From the NCBI GenBank assembly GCA_050260275.1, contig JBLNBX010000101.1, forward strand, positions 1-17,356: 17,356 nucleotides of DNA, given 5' to 3'. This document shows positions 7,654 to 14,301 of this stretch, piece after piece. Numbering within the stretch: position 1 is the first letter of the stretch; each line of letters starts with the position of its first letter. This stretch comes from DATMXS01 sp050260275. Lineage in GTDB: Bacteria > Acidobacteriota > Terriglobia > Bryobacterales > Bryobacteraceae. Under the pieces are notes generated by a model. That model saw only the letters and a program-made list of their open reading frames with translations, had not been told where the DNA came from and did no database searches. A program made the translations under genes and the position numbers.

Positions 7654-8439
7654 CTAGGATGCGTGCTCCTCCGCCCAGATTCGCCGCAGCACGTCCACGC
7701 TGTATTTCAGGAAGTGCCGGTCCGGGGTGAACACTTCGAGAGTGATTGTGGAATCGTACTTCAGCCGTTTGAGAGCGCGCACTACGGCCCTCACGTCCAC
7801 GGTGCCGGTCCCGAGCGGCATGTGAAGATCTTCGTGGCCGCCCTTGTTATCGTGCAGGTGGACGTGCCGCAGCCGCGAGCCGTAGCGCTCGAGTATCTCC
7901 TCTGAGGTGTTGCGCTGGACGATCAGATTGGCGTGACCAAAGTCCATGTGCAGGCCGACCCAAGGCAGCGGGTCGAGGATGTCGCTCAACTGGCGGGCAT
8001 TGTTGAACTCACCGGGAAGGTTCTCAACCATGAGTCCGACTCCGTGCTGCTCGGCATCCTCGCGCAGCTCTGAAAGCGACAGGATATTGCGCCTGATGTA
8101 GAACGAGCGGTCGTGGAACGGCGTGTAGCGGTCCGGATGCACGTTCATCCACTTCGCGCCAATAGCGCCGAACACCCGCACACAGCGGCGCAGTTCGGCG
8201 ACGGCTCCGCGGCGGACCTCCTCGATGGCGCTCGCGATGGGCAGATAGAACGGCGTGTGCCCGACCACCTTGAAGCGGTGCCGCTCGAGCGCGGCGCGTA
8301 TCTTGTCCACATCAGCTTTCCAGGACGGAACCTCGGGAGGCTCAAGCGTCATGTCGATGAACTCGAGTCCCATGTCAGCCATCCACTGCATCTCTTCGAA
8401 AAGGTCGCGGTGGGGGTGGTTCATCGTTCCGACAATCAT
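7654..8439 (-). CDS. Xylose-isomerase-like TIM-barrel protein (sugar phosphate isomerase/epimerase family)
   Basis: This 261-residue protein belongs to the AP-endonuclease-2/xylose-isomerase-like TIM-barrel superfamily, whose members isomerise or epimerise sugars and related compounds or act as metal-dependent hydrolases. Likely metal and substrate ligands are spread along the barrel as in the family: His61 (GHTPF), His101 (NVHPD), Glu139 (MVEN), Asp166/His169 (HMDFGH), His192/194/196 (HVHLHD) and Glu235 (LEVF). No signal peptide is present, so it is probably cytoplasmic. Its ATG overlaps the stop of the upstream nucleotidyltransferase gene by one base (TGATG), so the two are almost certainly translated together. 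The substrate cannot be deduced. Confidence 0.9.
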   Translation of the reverse strand: MIVGTMNHPHRDLFEEMQWMADMGLEFIDMTLEPPEVPSWKADVDKIRAALERHRFKVVGHTPFYLPIASAIEEVRRGAVAELRRCVRVFGAIGAKWMNVHPDRYTPFHDRSFYIRRNILSLSELREDAEQHGVGLMVENLPGEFNNARQLSDILDPLPWVGLHMDFGHANLIVQRNTSEEILERYGSRLRHVHLHDNKGGHEDLHMPLGTGTVDVRAVVRALKRLKYDSTITLEVFTPDRHFLKYSVDVLRRIWAEEHAS

Positions 8440-9161
8440 CAGTTCAACCTCCCTGTCGGCGGACTCCCGCCCACGTACCAGCGCCGGGAATCCAGCAGAA
8501 CGGCCCGGATGGCGGGCGGCGCTTCGGGAAGCGCCGGTGGAGACGCCGGCTGCACCAGCCGCCAGACGCGCGCGGGCAGGCGAGCGGCGCGCGACGGATC
8601 AAGCCAGGCGAAAACGCCCAGCACGGCGGCGAGCAATGGAAGATCTTCGCCCAACCGTTCCGCGAGACGCTGCCAATCCATCACGGGCCCGGCCGCAGCC
8701 AGCAGGTTCAGAATGTCGGGCCAGTCGCACCGGTCGCGCTGCAGCACATACAGGCGCGTCCACAGCGACTCTTCGGGCGGTAGCGCGCGCAGGCGAAAGC
8801 CTGCGATCCGTATCTCGGGCCCCGCTTCGAGCCAAACCCTGTCGACCTCGGCGCGGCGGTTAGCCATCGCCCAGATGACGTCCACGATGACGCCGTTGAG
8901 GTGCGAGCGGTAGATCCACCGGCGGTCGTAGGGCGCGATCCGGTAGTAGTCGTCGAGGCCGGCTGCTGCAGTCGCTCCGATCATGCGCTCGCGATCCGGC
9001 GGCAGGACGTACAGATCGAGGTCCTTTGATTTGCGCTTCAGGCCCGTGTAGGCGGCCAGCGCATGAAAGCCTCCGACGGCGAATGGAATGCCGGCGTCGC
9101 GCGCGCGGCGGATTACGTTGCGGAACAGAACCCGCTCCCCCGTATCATCCCCGCGGGCCAT
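8439..9161 (-). CDS. Nucleotidyltransferase-fold protein
   Basis: This 240-residue protein has the start of a polymerase-beta-like nucleotidyltransferase domain: PFAVGGFHALAAYTG (26-40), with the Gly-Gly at 30-31, then SKDLDLYV, with metal-binding Asp47 and Asp49 in a DxD arrangement. The family is broad (aminoglycoside-type, MNT-type and uncharacterised NTP_transf_5/DUF6036-like members) and transfers a nucleotide to a small molecule or protein. The C-terminal half is helical, Trp/Leu/Ala-rich and not recognised. There is no adjacent HEPN gene, as there would be in a HEPN-MNT toxin-antitoxin pair; the downstream partner is the TIM-barrel gene in a one-base stop/start overlap. Upstream, a -10-like TACAAT sits eight bases from the ATG and no Shine-Dalgarno sequence is visible. 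The specific reaction is unknown. Confidence 0.8.
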   Translation of the reverse strand: MARGDDTGERVLFRNVIRRARDAGIPFAVGGFHALAAYTGLKRKSKDLDLYVLPPDRERMIGATAAAGLDDYYRIAPYDRRWIYRSHLNGVIVDVIWAMANRRAEVDRVWLEAGPEIRIAGFRLRALPPEESLWTRLYVLQRDRCDWPDILNLLAAAGPVMDWQRLAERLGEDLPLLAAVLGVFAWLDPSRAARLPARVWRLVQPASPPALPEAPPAIRAVLLDSRRWYVGGSPPTGRLN

Positions 9162-9169
9162 CTAGTTTC

Positions 9170-9175
9170 ATTGTA
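9170..9175 (-). promoter_or_regulatory. Candidate -10 box giving a leaderless nucleotidyltransferase mRNA
   Basis: TACAAT on the minus strand is separated from the ATG at 9161 by eight bases (GAAACTAG). Transcription starting 6-8 bases downstream would leave zero to two bases before the ATG. No ribosome binding site and no clear -35 box are visible. It stands out as an AT-rich patch in a GC-rich region. Confidence 0.4.
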
Positions 9176-9308
9176 AAGCGCGGCCGGGCGCATCCTGTGC
9201 CGTCGCAATCCGGCCGGTTCGGGGGCGTCTCACCGGGCCGCCCCGCAACTTGGTATTTATCGAAGTAGCGGCTTGGGGAGACGGTCGCGTCCGAACTCAG
9301 AGGTCTGA

Positions 9309-10355
9309 ATGCCACACACAATGCCGGCGCTGGTGAAAGCCGAGCCTGCGCCGGGACTCGTCCTGCGCGCGGTTGAGATCCCATCCTGCGGACCGAACGA
9401 GGTGCTCATCCGGGTAAAGAAGACTGGTATCTGCGGCACCGACTTACACATCAACGACTGGGACGAGTGGTCTCGGCGCCGGCTGCGCCCGCCGGTCACC
9501 ATTGGCCACGAGTTCGTCGGCGAGATTGTCGAGACCGGCGCGGCCGTATCGGCGTTCCGGGTTGGCGAGATCGTCTCGGGCGAGGGCCACATCGGCTGCG
9601 GCGTATGCTACTTCTGCCGCACCGGCCAGGGCCACATCTGCCGGAGCGTGCAGATACTCGGAGTGGACCGCAACGGCTGCTTCGCCGAGTACGTCTCGCT
9701 TCCACAAGCCAACGTCTGGCGCGTGAAGCCAGGCATTGACCTCAGCGTCGCGTCCATCCTCGATCCCTTCGGAAACGCGATGCACACCGTGATGGCACAG
9801 CCGGTGGCGGGCCGGACGGTGGCCGTAGTCGGGGCAGGCCCCATCGGCCTGATGGCCGTGCTCATCGCCCGAGCGGCTGGCGCACTAACTGTCTCGGTCA
9901 TCGAGCCCATCGCTCACAAGCGCGAGCTGGCGAAAGCGTGCGGTGCGGAGTTCACGCACGACCCCGGCGTGCCCGGATGGCGCGAGCGTTTCCTGGCCGA
10001 TACGCCCGAGGGCGTGGGCGTGGACGTCGCGCTCGAGATGTCCGGCGCGCCCGATGGCATTCACAGCGCTTTCGATATCGTGCGGCCGGGCGGCGATGTC
10101 GCGCTGCTCGGCATCCCGCCCGGAGACATAACGCTCAACCTCTCCGACTCAATCATCTTCAAGGCGGCGCACGTCCGAGGCATCAATGGCCGCCTGATCT
10201 TCGAGACCTGGTACCAGTGCGAGCGCTTCCTGCTCGATCACAAGCTGGACCTTAGCCCCCTCATCACGCACCGCTTCCACTACACGCAGTTTCAGGAAGC
10301 CTTCGACGTGCTGAATCGGGGTGAGGCGGTAAAGGTGGTTCTGGATTGGGAGTAG
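9309..10355 (+). CDS. tdh: L-threonine 3-dehydrogenase
   Basis: This zinc-dependent medium-chain dehydrogenase oxidises L-threonine to 2-amino-3-ketobutyrate with NAD+. It has 348 residues, close to the usual 340-350. Catalytic zinc residues are Cys42 (GICGTDLHIND) and His67-Glu68 (GHEFVGEI). Structural zinc ligands are Cys97, Cys100, Cys103 and Cys111. The Rossmann motif GAGPIG is at 175-180, with Glu199 at the end of the second strand. EYVSLPQANVW (127-137) also matches TDH. ATG 9309 is chosen because AGAGG ends five bases upstream; the second ATG at 9321 is too far from it. The kbl gene follows after five bases, which supports the threonine role over a general alcohol or sorbitol dehydrogenase. 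Confidence 0.95.
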   Translation: MPHTMPALVKAEPAPGLVLRAVEIPSCGPNEVLIRVKKTGICGTDLHINDWDEWSRRRLRPPVTIGHEFVGEIVETGAAVSAFRVGEIVSGEGHIGCGVCYFCRTGQGHICRSVQILGVDRNGCFAEYVSLPQANVWRVKPGIDLSVASILDPFGNAMHTVMAQPVAGRTVAVVGAGPIGLMAVLIARAAGALTVSVIEPIAHKRELAKACGAEFTHDPGVPGWRERFLADTPEGVGVDVALEMSGAPDGIHSAFDIVRPGGDVALLGIPPGDITLNLSDSIIFKAAHVRGINGRLIFETWYQCERFLLDHKLDLSPLITHRFHYTQFQEAFDVLNRGEAVKVVLDWE

Positions 10356-10360
10356 CGGAC

Positions 10361-11542
10361 ATGGCGAACCCACTCAGCTATCTCAGTGAGCAGATCGAAG
10401 CCTGGAAACAGGCTGGCACGTATCAGCGGCTGCGCGAGATGCAGTCCGCGTGCCGACCTGTATCGACGTTCGACGGGCGCGAAGTGATCAACCTCGCTTC
10501 CAACAACTACCTGGGGCTCACGGACCACCCCAAGCTCATTGAGGCCGCGGTCGAGGCCACGAAGCGCTACGGCGTGGGCACCGGCGCGGTGCGTACCATA
10601 GCCGGCACGATGAACCTCAACATGCAGCTCGAGCGGCGCATCGCGCAGTTCAAGAAGACCGAGGCGTGCGTGGTGTTCCAGTCCGGATTCGCCGCTAACT
10701 CGGGCACTGTGGCGGCGATCCTGACGCCCGATGACCATGTCATTTCCGACGAACTGAATCACGCCAGCATCATCGACGGCTGCCGGCTGTCGAAGGCGAA
10801 GATCCATGTGTACCCGCACAAGGACGCCGCAGCGGCCGAGAAGCTGCTGGGCGAGCTGCAGTCCGTGCCGGGGCGCAAGCTGCTCATCACGGATGGCGTG
10901 TTCTCGATGGACGGCGACATCGCGCCCCTTCCGGAGCTGGTGGCCGCCGCCGAGCGCTACGGCGCGATCATGATGCTCGACGACGCGCACGCCTCCGGTG
11001 TGCTCGGGCGCAATGGGCGCGGCACGGTAGACCACTTCGACCTGCACGGGCGCGTGGACATTCAGGTAGGTACGCTGTCGAAGGCCATCGGCGTGCTTGG
11101 CGGGTACGTGTGCGGCAGCCGCGACCTGATCGAGTTCCTGTACCACCGCGCGCGGCCGTTCCTGTTCTCCACGTCGCACCCTCCTGGAGTAACCGCCGCG
11201 TGCATCGCGGCGTTCGACGTGCTCGAGCAGGAGCCCGAGCGCATAGAGTCGCTCTGGAAAAACACGAAGTATTTCAAGAGCGAGCTGAACAAGGCCGGGT
11301 TCAGCACGGGCATGAGCGAGACGCCGATTACGCCCATCATGGTGGGCGAGGCGAAGACGGCTCACGCGTTCTCTCGCGCCCTGTTCGATGAGGGCGTTTT
11401 CGCGGTGGGCATCGGCTATCCGACGGTGCCGCACGGCAAAGCGAGGATCAGGACCATCGTTACAGCCACGCACACGAAGGATCAACTCGACCGGGCGCTG
11501 GAGGTGCTGGTGCGGGTGGGGAAAAGGATGGATATTCTGTAG
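10361..11542 (+). CDS. kbl: Glycine C-acetyltransferase (2-amino-3-ketobutyrate CoA ligase)
   Basis: This PLP enzyme of the alpha-oxoamine synthase family cleaves 2-amino-3-ketobutyrate with CoA to glycine and acetyl-CoA, the second step after Tdh. It has 393 residues, normal for Kbl. Visible features are NNYLGL (48-53), His134 in DELNHASIIDGCR (stacks on the cofactor), Asp207 and His210 in LDDAHASG, and the PLP lysine Lys241 in GTLSKAIGVLGGY. ATG 10361 is preferred over the in-frame GTG at 10346, which overlaps tdh, because GGGAG at 10348-10352 lies eight bases upstream of the ATG. The five-base gap to tdh indicates one operon. A serine-palmitoyl or 8-amino-7-oxononanoate synthase is less likely given the tdh partner. 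Confidence 0.96.
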   Translation: MANPLSYLSEQIEAWKQAGTYQRLREMQSACRPVSTFDGREVINLASNNYLGLTDHPKLIEAAVEATKRYGVGTGAVRTIAGTMNLNMQLERRIAQFKKTEACVVFQSGFAANSGTVAAILTPDDHVISDELNHASIIDGCRLSKAKIHVYPHKDAAAAEKLLGELQSVPGRKLLITDGVFSMDGDIAPLPELVAAAERYGAIMMLDDAHASGVLGRNGRGTVDHFDLHGRVDIQVGTLSKAIGVLGGYVCGSRDLIEFLYHRARPFLFSTSHPPGVTAACIAAFDVLEQEPERIESLWKNTKYFKSELNKAGFSTGMSETPITPIMVGEAKTAHAFSRALFDEGVFAVGIGYPTVPHGKARIRTIVTATHTKDQLDRALEVLVRVGKRMDIL

Positions 11543-11680
11543 CCCGAATCAACGTGTCAGTTCCACAGCGGATGAATCTGCCGCGTGATCGCTGCACCTG
11601 TTACCGGAAGAGAACGCTATCTGAGCTTCATGCCGTGATGGCCTGTATTGGTCGCACTCTCGCCCCCGCGCATCTGGAGA

Positions 11681-12265
11681 CTACAGCTTGTGGGGCGGAC
11701 CCCCTGGTCCGCGGGCGCCCCCCCCGGTCGCCCAGCCAGCGCTAGACCAGCGGTAGTCGCAGGCGTGGCGGACGAGACCCGCTCGCACCGGGTCCTCTTC
11801 GATGTACCGCCGGATACTCTCGAATTCCCGCTCGTGCCGCACAGCGTGATCGTAGCTCTCCTCCTGCCAGAACGGATTTCCCGTCAAGGCCAGCAAGATA
11901 TTGGCTCGCTTGGCTGTGATGCCCTTGAGCGATTTCGTCAACCGGGGCAACTCAACTTGAGCGGTCAGCAGTAGATGGACATGGTTGGGCATGACCACAA
12001 ACGCATGCAGAACATAGTGCCCGACCACGTGGCTGTTATACGAGATCGCTTTCACGACCATGTCGGCCAGCGCTGGTTTGCGAAGATAGAACGGACCGGT
12101 GCGGGTTTCGCCCAGGAGCCGGTCCAATGCGGCGAATGCCTGACCGGAAGACATCCCGCCGCCCGGGAAAACACGATGCGCAGGCAGACTGCCATGCAGC
12201 TGCCACGTGATGAAGACCGGGTGTTCAGTCGATGAGATGTGGGGAAGGCGGCGGCGGTACTGCAT
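11681..12265 (-). CDS. REP-associated tyrosine transposase (RAYT, Y1/HUH family)
   Basis: This 194-residue single-strand DNA transposase-like protein belongs to the IS200/IS605 Y1_Tnp superfamily. ATG 12265 is chosen because the family begins this way (QYRRRLPH, then FITWQLHGSLP); the frame stays open to 12502, but only through REP sequence. The HUH metal site is His95 and His97 in MPNHVHLLL. The conserved tail has FWQEESYDHAVRHEREFESI and RRYIEEDPVRAGL; Tyr154 of RRYIEEDP is the likely nucleophile, with Tyr138 as alternative. WRWSS-type YRWSSAGW closes the domain. Inverted REP-like hairpins lie at its 3' end and upstream, the hallmark of RAYTs, which are domesticated single genes that process REPs and are not self-mobile insertion sequences. 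The last residues (GGGARGPGGPPHKL) are read from the flanking REP. Confidence 0.92.
   Translation of the reverse strand: MQYRRRLPHISSTEHPVFITWQLHGSLPAHRVFPGGGMSSGQAFAALDRLLGETRTGPFYLRKPALADMVVKAISYNSHVVGHYVLHAFVVMPNHVHLLLTAQVELPRLTKSLKGITAKRANILLALTGNPFWQEESYDHAVRHEREFESIRRYIEEDPVRAGLVRHACDYRWSSAGWATGGGARGPGGPPHKL
11687..11735 (+). repeat. REP-like element at the 3' side of the RAYT gene
   Basis: Read on the plus strand this copy begins CTTGTGGGGCGG. The core GTGGGGCGGACCCCCTGGTC (11690-11709) is repeated exactly, inverted, upstream of the gene at 12336-12355. It forms a perfect 7-bp hairpin: GCGGACC (11695-11701), loop CCCT, GGTCCGC (11706-11712). More GC-rich sequence (GGGCGCCCC) follows. 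The element lies inside the coding frame of the RAYT C-terminus, before its stop codon. Confidence 0.8.
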
Positions 12266-12330
12266 TCCAGTCGAATTAGTGACGAGAGGGGCAGATCCTT
12301 CTGTCCCGAGTTGAGTCGGAAGACATAGCC

Positions 12331-12357
12331 AAGCCGACCAGGGGGTCCGCCCCACGA
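12331..12357 (-). repeat. REP-like element upstream of the RAYT gene, proximal copy
   Basis: On the minus strand 12355-12336 reads GTGGGGCGGACCCCCTGGTC, identical over 20 bases to the copy at 11690-11709 but in opposite orientation, so the two bracket the RAYT gene. The hairpin around the CCCT loop here has one G-G mismatch in seven pairs. It lies about 70 bases before the RAYT ATG. Confidence 0.8.
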
Positions 12358-12394
12358 TGCTTCGCACTCTTCCTGAGGTCGCACTGGTCGGGCA

Positions 12395-12441
12395 AGCCGG
12401 ACCAGGGGGTCCGGCGCGGGCGAGGGCGCCCGCCCCACAAC
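12395..12441 (-). repeat. REP-like double hairpin upstream of the RAYT gene, distal copy
   Basis: On the minus strand this copy starts TTGTGGGGCGGG. It contains two perfect stems in tandem with the same CCCT loop (AGGG on the plus strand): 12417-12432, six pairs CGGGCG/CGCCCG, and 12397-12414, seven pairs CCGGACC/GGTCCGG. Orientation is the same as the proximal copy, which lies about 40 bases away, so the pair has the two-hairpin layout common for REP clusters. Confidence 0.75.
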
Positions 12442-12542
12442 AACATGCTGCGGGCAAGCGGCTCTCCACGCTCACGCAGCTCTCCAAACCAAGCTCGTGC
12501 ACGATTTCGTAACCCGTGAGGTGGCCGCTTTCACCTGGATGC

Positions 12543-12548
12543 TAGAAT
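12543..12548 (+). promoter_or_regulatory. -10 box of the SRP RNA gene
   Basis: TAGAAT (5 of 6 matches to TATAAT) ends seven bases before 12556, the first base of the folded SRP RNA, which is the normal spacing between a -10 box and the start of transcription. No clear -35 box is visible 16-18 bases upstream. Confidence 0.6.
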
Positions 12549-12555
12549 TGTTATT

Positions 12556-12660
12556 CCAGGCTCCGGGCTCCGTGCAATGGACGGCTGCAAACCCCGCCAG
12601 GTCCGGAAGGAAGCAACGGTAGCGGTGCGGTTCGTGTGCCGCGGATCACCCGGGGCCTGG
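12556..12660 (+). ncRNA. ffs: Small bacterial SRP RNA (4.5S RNA)
   Basis: This RNA of about 105 bases is the core of the signal recognition particle; it binds Ffh and directs nascent membrane and secreted proteins to FtsY at the membrane. The invariant apical region CAGGTCCGGAAGGAAGCA (12598-12615) is present, with the GGAA tetraloop and the symmetric and asymmetric loops that Ffh binds. The two ends pair: CCAGGCTCCGGG at 12556-12567 with CCCGGGGCCTGG at 12649-12660, with one G-U and one mismatch at most. A -10 box lies seven bases upstream. dnaX starts 27 bases downstream with no terminator hairpin between, so read-through into dnaX is likely. The ffs-dnaX neighbourhood is known from other bacteria (scr-dnaX in Bacillus). 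Confidence 0.96.
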
Positions 12661-12686
12661 TAAAGCCACCGAGGCCGCCCCGCCCT

Positions 12687-14288
12687 ATGTACCAGGTAAT
12701 CGCCAGGAAATACCGGCCGCAGACGTTCTCCGAACTGGTTGGCCAGGAACACGTCAAGACGACGCTGGAGAACGCGATCGCGAAAAACCGCATCGCGCAT
12801 GGCTACATCTTCTCCGGGCAGCGCGGCACCGGAAAGACCACCGTCGCCCGCATTCTCGCGCGATGCCTGAACTGCGTCGAAGGGCCCACGGTGACGCCGT
12901 GCGGCGTGTGCGCATCCTGCGTCGAGACCGCCGCCGGCAACGCGCCCGACGTCATCGAAATCGACGCCGCCTCGAACCGCGGCATCAATGAGATGCGCGA
13001 ACTGCGCGAGAACGTGCGCTATCGCCCCTCGCGCGACCGCCACAAGATTTTCATCATCGACGAAGCGCACCAGATCACGAGCGAGGCCTTCAACGCGCTC
13101 CTCAAGACGCTCGAGGAACCGCCCGAGTGGGTCGTCTTCATGCTCTGCACCACCGAGGCGCACAAGATTCCGGCCACCATTGCCTCGCGATGCCAGCACT
13201 TCAGCTTCCGGTCCATCGATTTCGACGAGATCACCGCGCGAATGGAGTGGATCTGCCAGCAGGAGGGCATCCGCGCCGACGCCGAAGCGCTAGCCGTGCT
13301 GGCGCAGGCGGGCGAGGGCAGCATGCGCGATTCGCTTTCCGCGCTCGACCAGGCTATAGCGTGCTGCGGGAACGAGTTGCACGCGGCCGACATACGCCCG
13401 CTGCTGGGCGCGTTTTCGCTCGACGCGCTGGAGCGCGTCACGCAGGCGCTCGCCGCATCCGACCGCGCCTCGATGCTCACGATCGTCGATGACCTGGTCC
13501 GGAACGGCCATCACCTGCAGCACTTCGTGCGCGAGCTGGCGCGGTACTTCCGCAACCTGCTTGTATCCAGGATCTCGGGGCTGGACAGCAGGCTGATCGC
13601 GGCGTCGCGGCAGGAACGCGAACGGCTGGCGGAAATCGCAGCGCAGTTCTCCGAGCAGGACCTGACGCGCTACCTGCAACTCACACTCGACCTCTATCGC
13701 GACCTGCAGTTTTCGTTGCAGCCGCGGCTGCACCTGGAGTTGGGACTGATAGGGCTGGTGGAAGCGGGCAGACTGGCGTCGATTGAGGAAGTGCTGGCCG
13801 GCGTGGCTTCGGGCGCGATGCCGGCGCCAGCGCCGGCCGGTCCCGGAGGCGCACCGCCTGCTCCGAAGCCGCGGTCGGCGGCTCCGGCGTCCGCGGGCCA
13901 GAGCGTGCCGGCTCCATCGGCGGCAGGGGGCCTGCGAGAGCGTCTCGCTGCGGCGCTTCACGAGCTGAAGATGAAGTTCACGGCTGATGCAGTGGCGGTT
14001 TCGGAAATCCAGGAAACCGAAACCGAGCTCCGCATCACCGCGCCCGAAGAGTACAGGATGGCGCTGAACGAGCGCGACGTCACCGCAGGGTTGAGGGCTC
14101 TCGGCGAGCGCCACCGCAAGGTCAGGATCGCGTTCACGGCCGAGGCCAAGGCAAGCGCGGCTCCTAAGCCAGCCAGCGCGGCCGAGGACGAGGCTATGCA
14201 GCGCGCGCTAGCGCATCCCGAAGTTCGGCGGTTTCGCGAAGTGTTCCCCGATGCGGAGGTGCGCGTGGCCCGGAATCTGAGGGAATAG
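12687..14288 (+). CDS. dnaX: DNA polymerase III subunit tau/gamma
   Basis: This AAA+ ATPase of the clamp loader organises the replicative polymerase at the fork. It has 533 residues. ATG 12687 gives the canonical MYQVIARKYRPQTF start. Walker A is GQRGTGKT (44-51); zinc-binding cysteines are Cys63, 72, 75 and 78; Walker B is IIDEAH (123-128); sensor 1 lies in LCTTEAHKIP and the SRC motif at 167-169 supplies Arg168. Domain III and a helical region follow, then an Ala/Pro-rich linker (about 389-432) and a C-terminal domain expected to touch the polymerase. I see no A-rich slippery site for producing a short gamma form. The usual downstream ybaB-recR genes are absent; ku converges 13 bases after the stop. 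Confidence 0.97.
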   Translation: MYQVIARKYRPQTFSELVGQEHVKTTLENAIAKNRIAHGYIFSGQRGTGKTTVARILARCLNCVEGPTVTPCGVCASCVETAAGNAPDVIEIDAASNRGINEMRELRENVRYRPSRDRHKIFIIDEAHQITSEAFNALLKTLEEPPEWVVFMLCTTEAHKIPATIASRCQHFSFRSIDFDEITARMEWICQQEGIRADAEALAVLAQAGEGSMRDSLSALDQAIACCGNELHAADIRPLLGAFSLDALERVTQALAASDRASMLTIVDDLVRNGHHLQHFVRELARYFRNLLVSRISGLDSRLIAASRQERERLAEIAAQFSEQDLTRYLQLTLDLYRDLQFSLQPRLHLELGLIGLVEAGRLASIEEVLAGVASGAMPAPAPAGPGGAPPAPKPRSAAPASAGQSVPAPSAAGGLRERLAAALHELKMKFTADAVAVSEIQETETELRITAPEEYRMALNERDVTAGLRALGERHRKVRIAFTAEAKASAAPKPASAAEDEAMQRALAHPEVRRFREVFPDAEVRVARNLRE

Positions 14289-14301
14289 CCGCGGCGCTTC
14301 G

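Noticed and set aside
12266..12502. Upstream extension of the RAYT reading frame by 79 residues
   Set aside because: The extra sequence is translated REP hairpins (Cys/Gly/Pro-rich) and does not resemble the family; the normal start is ATG 12265.
13800..13950. Ala/Pro-rich GC repeats in dnaX, considered as REP copies
   Set aside because: They lack the TTGTGGGGCGG foot and the CCCT-loop stem, and are explained as the normal low-complexity linker of DnaX.
12687..14288. Programmed frameshift in dnaX for a gamma product
   Set aside because: No A-rich slippery heptamer or long A-run is present in the gene.
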